Shown here in pieces: positions 44,226-53,497 of a DNA stretch of 64,000 nucleotides. Both the position numbers and the translations under genes were made by a program. Under the pieces are notes generated by a model. The model worked only from the letters and a program-made list of their open reading frames with translations, did not search any database and was not told where the DNA came from. The stretch is from Paulinella micropora. Its lineage: Eukaryota; Cercozoa; Imbricatea; Euglyphida; Paulinellidae. Every line of letters begins with the position of its first letter. The stretch's first letter is position 1. The stretch covers positions 32,501 to 96,500 of the forward strand of contig WBZZ01006387.1 of the NCBI GenBank assembly GCA_019918135.1, read 5' to 3'.

Positions 44226-45866
44226 ACACCCGCCGGCTGCAGAAGAAGCGCCGCCGTCAAAGGGAAAAAAGGAAGACCAAAAGACAGAAACTGAACGAAG
44301 TCGTGGCGCTGCCAGAGGTTGGCGAGGTTGTCGAACACCAACAAAACGGGCGAGCTTATCAGTTGAAGGTAAGTGCAGGTGGCGCCCTTTTCAAGCGAGC
44401 AAGCAAGCTGTCAAACGGCTGGACATACTGGAACTTTGCATGCTCCAGTTGTTGGCAAAAAGAGACTGTTATTTGTGCAGGCAGTTACTGGACAGAAGAC
44501 GGGCAGCAACGGTTCAAGCTCTGTGCGAAGCATGCTCGTGCTCTAGGGTGCTTCAAGGGGAAGAACCTCTGCGAGGACTGTCCAGCTGGCAGTAAGAAAG
44601 AGGCAGCCTTTGCAGATGAGCAAGGCCGAAGCCAAAGGCTTTGCGCGAAGCATGCTCGCATGAGGGGTTCTTACGTTGTGCTCAATGCTTGTACAGCCTG
44701 CCCTGCTGACGCAAAACAACAAGCTAGCTTTCCGAAAAGGGGTAGGCAAACAAACTGTGCAGCGTTCATGCTAAAGAGATTGGGGTATCGCATGTGCGAA
44801 ACCCTTGCAAAGCGTGCCCCGCCGAGTCGAAGAAAGAAGCTCACTTTGCAGACGAACGTGGGCGCACCAGACAGCTCTGCAGTGAGCACGCGCAAGACTT
44901 CGAATGTCACGAGGTGCTGAACCCTTGCGAGGACTGCCCAGCTAGTAGTAAAAGACAAGCCTGCTATGCGGATGAGCAGGGGCGCCTCAAAAAGCTCTGC
45001 AGTGAGCATGCTCGATTGAGAGGGTGCCACCAGGTGCTTAGGCCCTGCGAGGACTGTCCTGTTAGCAGTAAGAAAGAGGCCGCCTTTCCAGATGAGCACG
45101 GGAGGGCAGGCAAGCTTGTAGCGCCCATGCTCGAGTGAGAGGGTGCCACCGAGTGCTTAGGCCCTGCGAGGACTGTCCAGCTAGCAGTAAGAAGGATGCC
45201 ACCTTTCCAGATGAGCAGGGGCGTCTCAACAAGCTCTGTAGTGCTCATGCCCGATTGAGAGGGTGCCACATGCCTTCAAAGCCTTGCGAGGACTGTCCGG
45301 CGGAGTCCAAAACATATGCCACCTTTGCGGACGAACATGGTAAAAGAAATAAGCTATGCGCGAAGCACGCGTTTGCGCGCGGCTTGATCCCGAAGCCAGC
45401 AGCAGGGTGCTCTATCGCGGCGTGCGGGCTGTGGGACAGACTGGAGCAAACGCTTGGCTGGAAAATCCAGCACAAACATTTTGTCAATGGAAGTGAGTTG
45501 CCACATGGTTCCGAAGCAAACGTTCCTGGCACAAGGCTGCTGTTGGACGGCTACGACGCGGCCAGAAATTGCGTGTACGAGTTCCACGGCAACGCGTACC
45601 ACGGCTTCCCGCCCGGACATTCAAAGTACGCCGAGGGCCGTTCGCGAGTTAGCGGGCGTCGCAATCGAGATTTGTACAGGGAGACGATGGCCCGCATGTA
45701 CTTCATCCGCAAATTCATGCCGGCCGGCTGCCGCGTGTTTTACGCGTGGGAGCACGAGTACGCAAAGATCAAGGACAAGCCGTTTGCTTCTGCGGCGTCG
45801 ATCTTGCACGAGCTGCCGCCAGGAGAGGATTATGATCAGGAAGAGTCGGAATCAGAGGAAGACTAG
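44011..45866 (+). pseudogene. Cysteine-repeat (EsV-1-7-like) protein with C-terminal nuclease domain
   Basis: N-terminal module (VFVSKYGDR, CEHCFTRRGRC), a very basic stretch, then at least seven repeats of about 37-40 residues with the pattern C-x2-C-x20-C-x2-H (for example PCEDCPAGSKKEAAFADEQ then LCAKHARALG). These resemble the EsV-1-7 repeat known from brown algae and their phaeoviruses (C-x4-C-x16-C-x2-H), with altered spacing. The last 170 residues contain LLLDGYD...VYEFHGNAYHG...R...T..R...YAWEHEY, a PD-(D/E)XK/very-short-patch-like nuclease signature. It probably binds and cuts nucleic acid. The gene is broken, with about three breaks. Confidence 0.6.
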
Positions 45867-45933
45867 CAAAAAATATCTTTTCAACTTAAAAATCGGTTCG
45901 CATTTTTTTTTATTACTAAAAACAAACTTCTTT

Positions 45934-47036
45934 TTACTCATCCTCTGCACTGGCGTTAGTCTTGGTCCTTTTCGCTGGTGGCTCAGGACTGTCTGCCTCC
46001 TCTGCTGCTGCCGCCGCCGCGGGGGCTGCGGGAGGCACTACAGGGCGGGCTAGGCCCTGCAGTGCCCGCCCGGCCTGCTCTATCATGCTCGTCGGCACTT
46101 CCTTGTACGCAACACCATAGGTCCCTACACAGAGCACACCCGACTTTACGTTGGCCGAGGTTGTGTAGGTTTGTGTAAAGAGCCAGTGTGACAACGCCGC
46201 CTGGATCAGATAACGATTCATCGGAAGATCGGCCCAGCCGCAGAAATCTGCGCCTCTCATCGTCGCGGTCTTCGCAGTCGCCCTGTTAAATAACGCCTGT
46301 GATTTTTTGAGTTCTAGCAAAACAACGTCTTGTGTCTTGGTGTCGCGCCAGACCTGATCTACGTGTGTACACATAGACAAGCAAACCGAATGAACAGGAA
46401 CTTGAGCGCCAAGTGGCTCGCCGAAACGGCTAAAGAGGAAGGAGAGCGCGCTGGCGGCGAGGGGGTGCACGCAGTGCAGAGTGTCGGGGTCCAGGTCGAC
46501 GCCCGTGCAGGCCTTGAGGCTGCGGCAGAAGCTCTGTTTCTGCTGCGGCGGCGCCCCTGCCCAAACGCTGTAATTTTTCCTAAAGATGGTGCCCTTAAGC
46601 ACGGGCGGCCGCAGGCCCGTGGCTATCTCGGTGAAGGCGGTGAGCTGGCAGTCTACAGCGAGGCCGTTCCCTGCACAGACGATCAAGAGAAAAAGGGACA
46701 GAAAAAGCTCGGGCGGACAGTAAGCGCGACAAACAAAAGAAAAAAGACAGTGCAGACCTCGGCCAAACCAGGGGGCCTGGATGTGCCTGGCGGAGTTCCG
46801 CTTCTGCGTGACAGAGGCGGCGCGTTCTTCCCAATGGGCGTACACGTTCTGTTTGGGTTTAATGGTTTTGTGACTGAACTTGGGGTCCTTCTGTCACACG
46901 TGCGCCTCGAGCCACGTGTGCCCGCGAGCGCGCGGCCGCGGAACGAGGGCACGAAGGTCGGCGGCAGTTGCTTGATGTGGTGCGTGACGTCGGGGTCGAG
47001 CGCGCGCCAGGGAGGTTTTGGCCTCTTCTTGGTCAT
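45934..47036 (-). CDS. PD-(D/E)XK-type nuclease, probably spliced
   Basis: The main open part (45,934 to about 46,670) holds HVDQVWRDTKTQDVVLLELKKS, an Asp followed by ELK, the usual D...ExK metal-binding core of PD-(D/E)XK nucleases, then a helical segment and an Ala/Pro/acidic tail ending in a basic KRTKTN. Upstream, a separate basic open stretch from about 47,036 (KKRPKPPWRALDPDVTHHIKQLPP) is likely the N-terminus. Between them a pyrimidine-rich tract ends in CTGTGCAG near 46,675, a good splice acceptor. Role by analogy: DNA processing or recombination in a large DNA virus. Family assignment is moderate. Confidence 0.5.
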
Positions 47037-47099
47037 GCAGTTCTTGGCGTTTTTGCTCTTTTGAACGAAATATAAAAAAAAGGAAGAACGAGGGGTAGA

Positions 47100-47456
47100 A
47101 AATAAACAAGAAAAAAAGAAAGGATTGGGGGGAAAGGGAGGAAAGGTGGGAAAAGGGTAGGGGCCCTAAAAAAGAGAGAGAGAGAGCATGGAAATACTAG
47201 AGAGATTCCCCTCCCCCTCCCCGGCCTGATCTTTTGTTCTTTGCAGCATGCTAAAATGTGGTTTTTGTTACCAATCCGGTTCCGTTTCCTCCCCTCCGTT
47301 TTTTTCTTTCGGTTGTGGGTCGCCTAGCTCGTTGCCCCCCACCAACCTCCCTCTCCCCCTCCCTCCCCGACCACTCCCTCTACTTTTTTTTTGTTTGGCC
47401 ACTCTCCCGCAGCCTCTTGGCCTTTTTTGTTAGGGGAGGAGAGGGACCACTGGCGT
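47100..47456. other. Intergenic low-complexity DNA
   Basis: Purine- and pyrimidine-rich runs; no gene. Confidence 0.5.
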
Positions 47457-48977
47457 TCAAGAATCCCAGGCATATTCCCCGTCATCCGAATAAGCAAAGC
47501 GTGGGTCAAGTTGCAAATCGGGCCTGGCCCGCCTGAGCTGATCCAGTATTGTTGGTGACGGATTGGTGCAGGACCTAAACCTGATCACCCGCAACGATCG
47601 GCATGCCTTGAGCTCGGCCACGTTGCCGGTGAATTCGCAAAAATCAAACTGCAGTTCTTCCAGCAAACGACACCTCCGTAGCTCGGAGAGAGTTTCCCGG
47701 GTGATAGTGTACTGACATAGTTGCAGCCGCTGTAGGCCCGCGAGGTTGGCGAGGCCCGGAGGAGTGAGGTTGCCTGCAACTGCACAGCGCCACAGCTGCA
47801 AACTGCGGAGTGAGGGCCACAGTTGCAGCACCCCGAGGGACGCCAAGCGATTGAGCTCTCCTAAGCGCAGTTCTCGGAGCGCGGGGCAGCGCTGCAACTT
47901 AGCGAGGCCTGCCAGGGTGATCTTTGGACACTTGGTTAGGCACAGAACCTCCAGGCCCCGCAGGCCGGACAGTTCTGCAAGCAGGTCATCCGAAGCGCCC
48001 TGGTCTAGAGCCAGCTTGAGCTTCTGCAGGTTGGGGTCCAGTGAACGTATTTCGGTTGGTGAGAGGGGCCTAAAGTTTAGCAGGTCTAGTTCTTGCAGCC
48101 TCGTGAGCGCGGGCAGTTGCGGCAGGACGTCCGTAGCTCTACAGCGGCCGAAGCAGCGGACGGCTAGCCCCGTGATCTGAAGGTTGTGCAAGCCGGAGCC
48201 GGTAATTCTGTCGCAAATGGCTAGACAGAGTTTCTTGAGTTGCGGCATCAAGCGTAGAGGTGTCAGCCCCTGGTCTGTAATTCTAGCACAGTGATGAAGC
48301 GCCAGGCTCTCTAGTTGCGGCAGTTTCTGTAGGTTTTGGAGGTCTTCGTCGCCGATCTTTTGGCGCGAAATCACAAGCGCCCGGAGAGTCCCAATGTGCC
48401 GACTGTCCTTCAGAGACAGGCAGATGTTCATCGTGCCTCTGGCCACTAGGTTGTGGATGCAGCCGAACTCGTCCAGAGCCCTGCCTTCTTCGGATTGTTG
48501 GTCAGCGTACCATTCGCCCTCCAGGACCAAGGTTGCTACCGTGACTCTGTTTAGGGAATAACCTCGGTAGTCCGACCAGAAGTCGCGGTCTTGGTAGTAG
48601 GGCTGTTCTAGCACCAACCGTTGTATAGGCAATTTAGCCCTGGCGCAGGCGCGAGTCAAGAACCGGAGTATTCTCCGGTGCTGCTCGTTCGAAAAAGTAA
48701 ACACTGGCTGCTCGTAGTTGTGCCAGAAGGCGCGTTGCTGGACTAAAGCCAAGGAACTTCGGCACGCGAGAGCGAACCTGCCGGCTTCCTCTGCGCCTGC
48801 TAGGTCTCTCACGGTTGGCCAGAGATCGTCGGGCAGTTTGAACAGCCAGCAAGAAGACTGCTCGACGGCCAGTCTTCTTTTTTTGTGTGGCCTAACTCCA
48901 ACGGAGTGCAGCGAGAGAGGGGGGATCCCGCGAGTGGCTCGTGTTGACCTCCTCCTCCCGTCCGGGCCGTGGCTCAT
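47457..48977 (-). CDS. F-box/LRR protein 2
   Basis: 506 residues from ATG at 48,977. Residues 1-45 are basic with KKRR (possible nuclear signal). F-box about 48-90 (FKLPDDLWPTVRDLAGAEEAGRFALACRSSLALV), then about a dozen leucine-rich repeats of the cysteine-containing type (LRGLEVLCLTKCPKITLAGLAKL, shown here in parts: LEVLCLTKCPKITLAG). C-terminus DDGEYAWDS. Closest relative in the window is protein 3 (49,396-50,906), sharing most residues including the NEQHRRILRF segment. It looks whole. Confidence 0.75.
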   Translation of the reverse strand: MSHGPDGRRRSTRATRGIPPLSLHSVGVRPHKKRRLAVEQSSCWLFKLPDDLWPTVRDLAGAEEAGRFALACRSSLALVQQRAFWHNYEQPVFTFSNEQHRRILRFLTRACARAKLPIQRLVLEQPYYQDRDFWSDYRGYSLNRVTVATLVLEGEWYADQQSEEGRALDEFGCIHNLVARGTMNICLSLKDSRHIGTLRALVISRQKIGDEDLQNLQKLPQLESLALHHCARITDQGLTPLRLMPQLKKLCLAICDRITGSGLHNLQITGLAVRCFGRCRATDVLPQLPALTRLQELDLLNFRPLSPTEIRSLDPNLQKLKLALDQGASDDLLAELSGLRGLEVLCLTKCPKITLAGLAKLQRCPALRELRLGELNRLASLGVLQLWPSLRSLQLWRCAVAGNLTPPGLANLAGLQRLQLCQYTITRETLSELRRCRLLEELQFDFCEFTGNVAELKACRSLRVIRFRSCTNPSPTILDQLRRARPDLQLDPRFAYSDDGEYAWDS

Positions 48978-49395
48978 TTTTCTTTGCTATGTCTACTTTT
49001 TTTTTAAATTCCAGCTCACCATTTTCCGTGCAGGTTTCCGTCTCTCCCGTTTTTTTTTCTCTCGTCTCCCAACCTTCCCTTTCTTTTTTTTTTACCCCTA
49101 GGCGGAGGTGGGGGAGGGTGGGAGAGAGAGGAGGGAAAGGGTGCGGGGCTGGGTTTTGGTGATTTTTCTTTGGTAGGTGTCAGGAAGAAGGGGGGGGGGG
49201 GGAGGGTAGATGAGAGGGGAGGGTCCGGGTTGGGGGAGGTAAAGGGCGTAACGAAAGAAAAAAAGAAATAGTGTTAGCTGGCTTTGAGCTACACCCTCCC
49301 CGACTTTCGTCCCCTCGTCTCTCGGTCTCTTAGAGACTCAAAAAAAACAAAGAGAGAGAGAGAGAAACAAGCATTTAAAAAAAAAAAGAAGGAGT
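48978..49395. other. Intergenic with T, G and GA runs
   Basis: No gene; homopolymer-rich like other gaps in this block. Confidence 0.5.
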
Positions 49396-50906
49396 TCAAG
49401 AATCCCATAGATCTTGGAGTTCATTGGCAGGAATAGATTGCGTGTCAACTTGCAAACCGGGCCTGGCCTGCCTGAGCCGCTGCAGCATTTCTGCTGGCGG
49501 AATTTGGCACTCGCTCATCTCAATTGTTTGCAACGCTCGGCAGTGGTTGAGCTCACGTCTCCGCCGAAATAGCACCAAGAAAATTCTAGTTCTTGCAGCA
49601 CGTGACACTGCTTTATTTCGGAGAGCGTCGAGCTGGTTATGTTGTAAGACCCTAACACTAGCCGTTGTAGGCCCGCGCAGCCCGCAAGTCCCGTAGGAGT
49701 TTTCCTGTTGAGCACTCCGGTGGTTAAGGGCCCACAGCGCCACAGCTTCAAAGTGCGAAGCGAGCGGCATGCGTGCAGTGCCTTGAGGTTGGCAAATGGA
49801 TTGGCTTGTCCCAATCGCAGTTCTTGGAGCGCGGGGCAGCGCTGCAATTTAGCCAAGCCCCGCAGGGTGAGGCCTGGACATCTGGACAGACACAGGGCCT
49901 GCAGGCCCCGCCAGCCGGACAGTTCGTCCAGCAGCTCATTCGACGCGTCGGGATCCAGAGCCAGCTTGAGCTTCGTGAGGTTCTGGTCCAGTGAACGTAC
50001 GGCGGCTGGTGGGAGGGGCCTAAAGTCGAGCAAGTCCAGCTCCTGCAGTTTCGTGAGCGAAGGCAGTTGCTGGAGCACGTTCGTAGCTCCGACCAAGTCG
50101 CGCAAGGCCAGCCCCGTGATCGGCAGGTCCTGCAGGCCGGAGCCCGTGATTTGGTCGCAAGAGGCTAGGTAGAGTTTCTGGAGTTTCGGCATCGAGCGTA
50201 GATGGGCCAGCCCGTGGTCTGTAATTACACGACAATCGTGCAGCGCCAGGTTCTGTAGTTGCTGCAGTTCCTGCAGGTTCCGGAGGTTTTCGTCGTGGAC
50301 TCTTTGGCTCGAAATCACGAGCGTCCGGAGAGTCTGGGTGTGCTGACTGTTGTGCAGAGACAGACAGATGTTGATGGTGCCCCTGGCCACTAGGTTGTGG
50401 ATGCAGCCAAACTCGTCCAGGGCCTTGCTTTCTTGCCACAACCGGTCAGAGTACCATTCGCTCTCCAGGACCAAGGTTTCTACCGTGACGGTTTTTAGGG
50501 AGTAGCCCTGGTAGTCGGACCAGCGTTCGCGGTCTTGGTAGTAGGGCTGCTGTAGCACCAACCGTTGTATAGGGCGTTCGGCGCGGGTAAAGAACCGGAG
50601 TATTCTCCGGTGCTGCTCGTTCGAAAACCTAAACACTGGCTGCTCGTAGTTTGCCCAGAAGGCGAGTTGCTGGACTAAAGCCAAAGAGCTTTTGCACGCG
50701 AGCACGAACCGGACGGCTTCCTCCGCGCCTGCCAGGTCTCTCACCATTGGCCAGAGATCGTCGGGCAGTTTGAACAGCCAGCAAGAAGACTGCTCGAACC
50801 GAAGTTTGCTTCTTTTGCGTGGCCTAACCTCTTCAAGCGGCGCCGAGAGAGGGGGGATCCCGCGGGTGGCTCGGGCTGACCTCCTCGTGGCCAGAAAATA
50901 ACTCAT
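49396..50906 (-). pseudogene. F-box/LRR protein 3 (one break)
   Basis: Starts MSYFLATRRSARATRG at 50,906, parallel to protein 2's RRRSTRATRG. An upstream extension of the same frame to 51,080 is low-complexity and unlikely to be coding. F-box FKLPDDLWPMVRDLAGAEEA, leucine-rich repeats throughout, and a C-terminus (QDLWDS) matching protein 2's. About one break near its end. A tandem duplicate of protein 2. Confidence 0.65.
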
Positions 50907-51092
50907 GTCCCCTTTTATAAAGTTGGAGTGTTCACTTTCTGTGCACGGGGGGGGAGTGTTCTTCTTTTTTCCTGCAGCCCCCCCCCCCCCGCTTCTTCCG
51001 GGCCAATTTCCTTTCCCTCCCCCTGCCCGTGCTCTTTGTTGGGGGGGGGGGGGCCTGCGGCGCCTGTGTGTTTGCACCAAGGTTTTGGCTTT

Positions 51093-52293
51093 TTAATTAA
51101 ACTGTGAAGAAATCTCTAGGTCGGGCCTCCTTCTCTGCAGGCGCTCGAGCATTTCCTGCGTTACGCCTCCGGATTCGTACACGTCAAGCTTTTTCAGCGA
51201 ACGGCAATACTGAATCGGGTCTAGCGTGTTAATCCCCGGACAGGACTGTAGTTCCAATTTTGTTAGGTTGTCGCAATGCTGTAACTCGGCGAGCCACTCA
51301 CTAGTTAAGTTTGCGCAGCCATGAATATCTAAATGGTAGAGCGAGGCACATCTTCGCAGGCAGAGGGCCAACGAGGTGCTTGTAACATTGGTACATTTCC
51401 GGATGGTGAGACACCGCAGCGCGGGGACATTGAGCGCGCCGGTCAGGCCCGTACAGGATTCCAGGGACAGGCTTTCGAGCGCTTTGCAGTCCTGAAGTGC
51501 GGCCAGCCGGTCGTCGGTGATGCGGGGGGAAGCGCGAGAGCCATAGCTTTCGGAGCTTGGGGCACTCGGGGAGCTGGCCCAGGCATCCCCCCGTGACTCG
51601 CGCGCAACCTCCCAGGAAAAGTGCTTGTAGGTCCTTAAGGTCCTTGAGCCCCCGCAGTGCCTGGTCGGTAGGGCTGCCCGAGAGCCGCAGCCATTCAAGT
51701 CTTGTCAGTTTGGGCAGGACGCGAGCTAGAATGTCGTCCGCGCGCTGATCGTTTGTTTGGATGCTCAGTGAAAGGAGCGAACCGGCGCTGCGCAACTGCG
51801 CTAGCGGACTAATGTCCTGGCAGTTCGATAGAAGCAGCTTGTGGATGGACGGAAAGGCCCACAAGAGCTTTGCCCAGGGTTGATATTGCTGGTCAACAAG
51901 AGCTAGTGTCTGGTTAGCAAGAGCTAGTTTCTTGACTGAGAAGCCCGAGAGCACACGGAGGTCGGCTTCCTGCACAGGGCGTTTAATATCCAGGCTGCCC
52001 AAGAGAGTAGACTTGTGTAGCCAGGCGAGTATGCGTCGGTGGGGGGGCAGCTCGAGCTCGAAGGCGGGCTGTTGGAAGTTCCCCCAGAACGTGGGGCCCT
52101 GCACCAGCGCCAGTAGGTCCTTGCACGTCAGGGCCAGGGCGCACGCGAGGTCGGGGCCGGCCAGGCCGTTGATCGTTGGCCATACATCCTCTGGCAATAA
52201 TACGGCTCTGTTTGTCTGCACAAGGCACTTGCGCTTCGACGCTCCCGGATCCCCTGCCGCCAGCTTCCTCGCAGACTTAATTTTTTCGGCCAT
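51093..52293 (-). pseudogene. F-box/LRR protein 4 (one break)
   Basis: Starts MAEKIKSARKLAAGDPG at 52,293. F-box LLPEDVWPTINGLAGPDLACALALTCKDLLALV, then leucine-rich repeats (LTRLEWLRLSGSPTDQALRG, LESLSLESCTGLTG). More diverged from proteins 2 and 3 than they are from each other. About one break. Divergent with the polymerase subunit gene at 52,481, leaving a gap of about 190 bp that would hold both promoters. Confidence 0.65.
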
Positions 52294-52480
52294 GTTTTTT
52301 TTAATAGAGAGAGAGGGGAAAATGGGAGGGAAAATGGGTGGCCTTGCGGCGGTCCACCCCCCCCCCCTTTTGCTTCGATTGTATTGCGTGGGAGAGAGGG
52401 AGGGGACCCTACGAAGAAACACCTTCCTCCCCCTCCCCCGCCGCCTGTTGCGTACAAATTCCCCCCTGCAAAACAGCGGC

Positions 52481-53296
52481 ATGACCGCGGAAGGTATTTC
52501 GTTGCAGGAAGTGCTGGCGAGCGCACCGCGCCGGGGAACAGTCGTGGTGGCCGGCTGGCCCGAGCGCGTGGTGTGCCAGACGTGCGGCGGCAACGAAATC
52601 GCCAGCATCCAACAAGACCTGTTTGAATGCCCGTGCGGCTGGCAGGCGTCCGTGGTGGCCGAGAACGTGCGCGCGTTGCTGGCGCGCCTGGGCTACGAGC
52701 GCAAGGACTCGCTGGACCTGGTGGACATCACGGGCGACTGGGCCCCGGCGCGCACGGGCGCGCCGGTGCTGACGGTGTTCTGGAGGTTCCTGCAGGATCC
52801 GCACGACACGCTGCTGCGGCGGAGCACGGCGAAGAAATGGATAGCAGCGGCGGAGGAGTCGGCGGCCTCGGAGCCCAGGCACTTAATTATCATCCACCGC
52901 AAGCGGCGCGCGCCGGTGGCGGAGCTGATGGCCGAGCGAGAGGTTGCGCTCGGGTGGCGCATAGACTTCTGGGACGAGGACTCGCTGTTGTTCACGCCGG
53001 GGGTGCGCGGGCTGTACCACCACGAGCACCGCGTGCTCGGCGCGGCCGAGTTAAAGAGGCTGGAAGCGGTGTTCCAGCTAGACGCCGGCCGGCTGCCCGT
53101 GCTGTTCAGTTCGGACCCCGCGGCCAAGTGGTGCGGCGCGCGCCCGGGGGACGTGGTGGCGGTGGAATCTACGTTTATGGACGGCAAGCAGCAACAATAC
53201 AGGCGCTGCGTGTATTTGGCGGAGGAACGGTTCCGCAAGGAGTCGATAGTGGCGAAGAAGGCCGATGTGAGGGACAGGCACAACCGTTTCTTGTAA
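52481..53296 (+). CDS. RNA polymerase subunit RPB5 (RPABC1-type) with N-terminal zinc ribbon
   Basis: 271 residues from ATG at 52,481; the same frame is open upstream, but that part overlaps F-box protein 4. The C-terminal 75 residues carry the RPB5/archaeal RpoH signature: YHHEHRVLGAAEL (for H-x-LVPxHxxL), LPVLFSSDPAAKWCGARPGD (for LPRIxxxDPVARYxGxxxGD), then VVAVE and YRRCVYL. Residues about 60-190 match the N-terminal jaw domain loosely, including RHLIIIHRKRRAP. Residues 32-52 contain C-x2-C-x14-C-x-C, a small zinc ribbon not present in ordinary RPB5. Viral RPB5 homologues occur in several large DNA viruses. The frame is whole. Confidence 0.75.
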   Translation: MTAEGISLQEVLASAPRRGTVVVAGWPERVVCQTCGGNEIASIQQDLFECPCGWQASVVAENVRALLARLGYERKDSLDLVDITGDWAPARTGAPVLTVFWRFLQDPHDTLLRRSTAKKWIAAAEESAASEPRHLIIIHRKRRAPVAELMAEREVALGWRIDFWDEDSLLFTPGVRGLYHHEHRVLGAAELKRLEAVFQLDAGRLPVLFSSDPAAKWCGARPGDVVAVESTFMDGKQQQYRRCVYLAEERFRKESIVAKKADVRDRHNRFL

Positions 53297-53497
53297 AGAA
53301 GTCTGGGGAAATGGAGAGAGAGGGAGGGGGGTGTGGGCTCGGCCTTGGGCAAGCAAAGCAAAGAAAGATTAAAAAAAACTTTTTTTAATTGTAACTTGGT
53401 TGATTTTTCCGGAAGAAAAAAGAGAGAGAAATATGTTGACCGGGGGCTCGAATTGTAGGAGACTTTCGCGGTGCTTTCTCTCGCTGTCTTTTTTTGC

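Noticed and set aside
50907-51080. Upstream extension of F-box protein 3
   Set aside because: It is translated from G/C homopolymers; the ATG at 50,906 matches the start of the paralogue.
51932-52480. Upstream extension of the RPB5 frame to 454 residues
   Set aside because: The extension overlaps F-box/LRR protein 4 on the other strand and has no RPB5 similarity; the ATG at 52,481 fits the domain.
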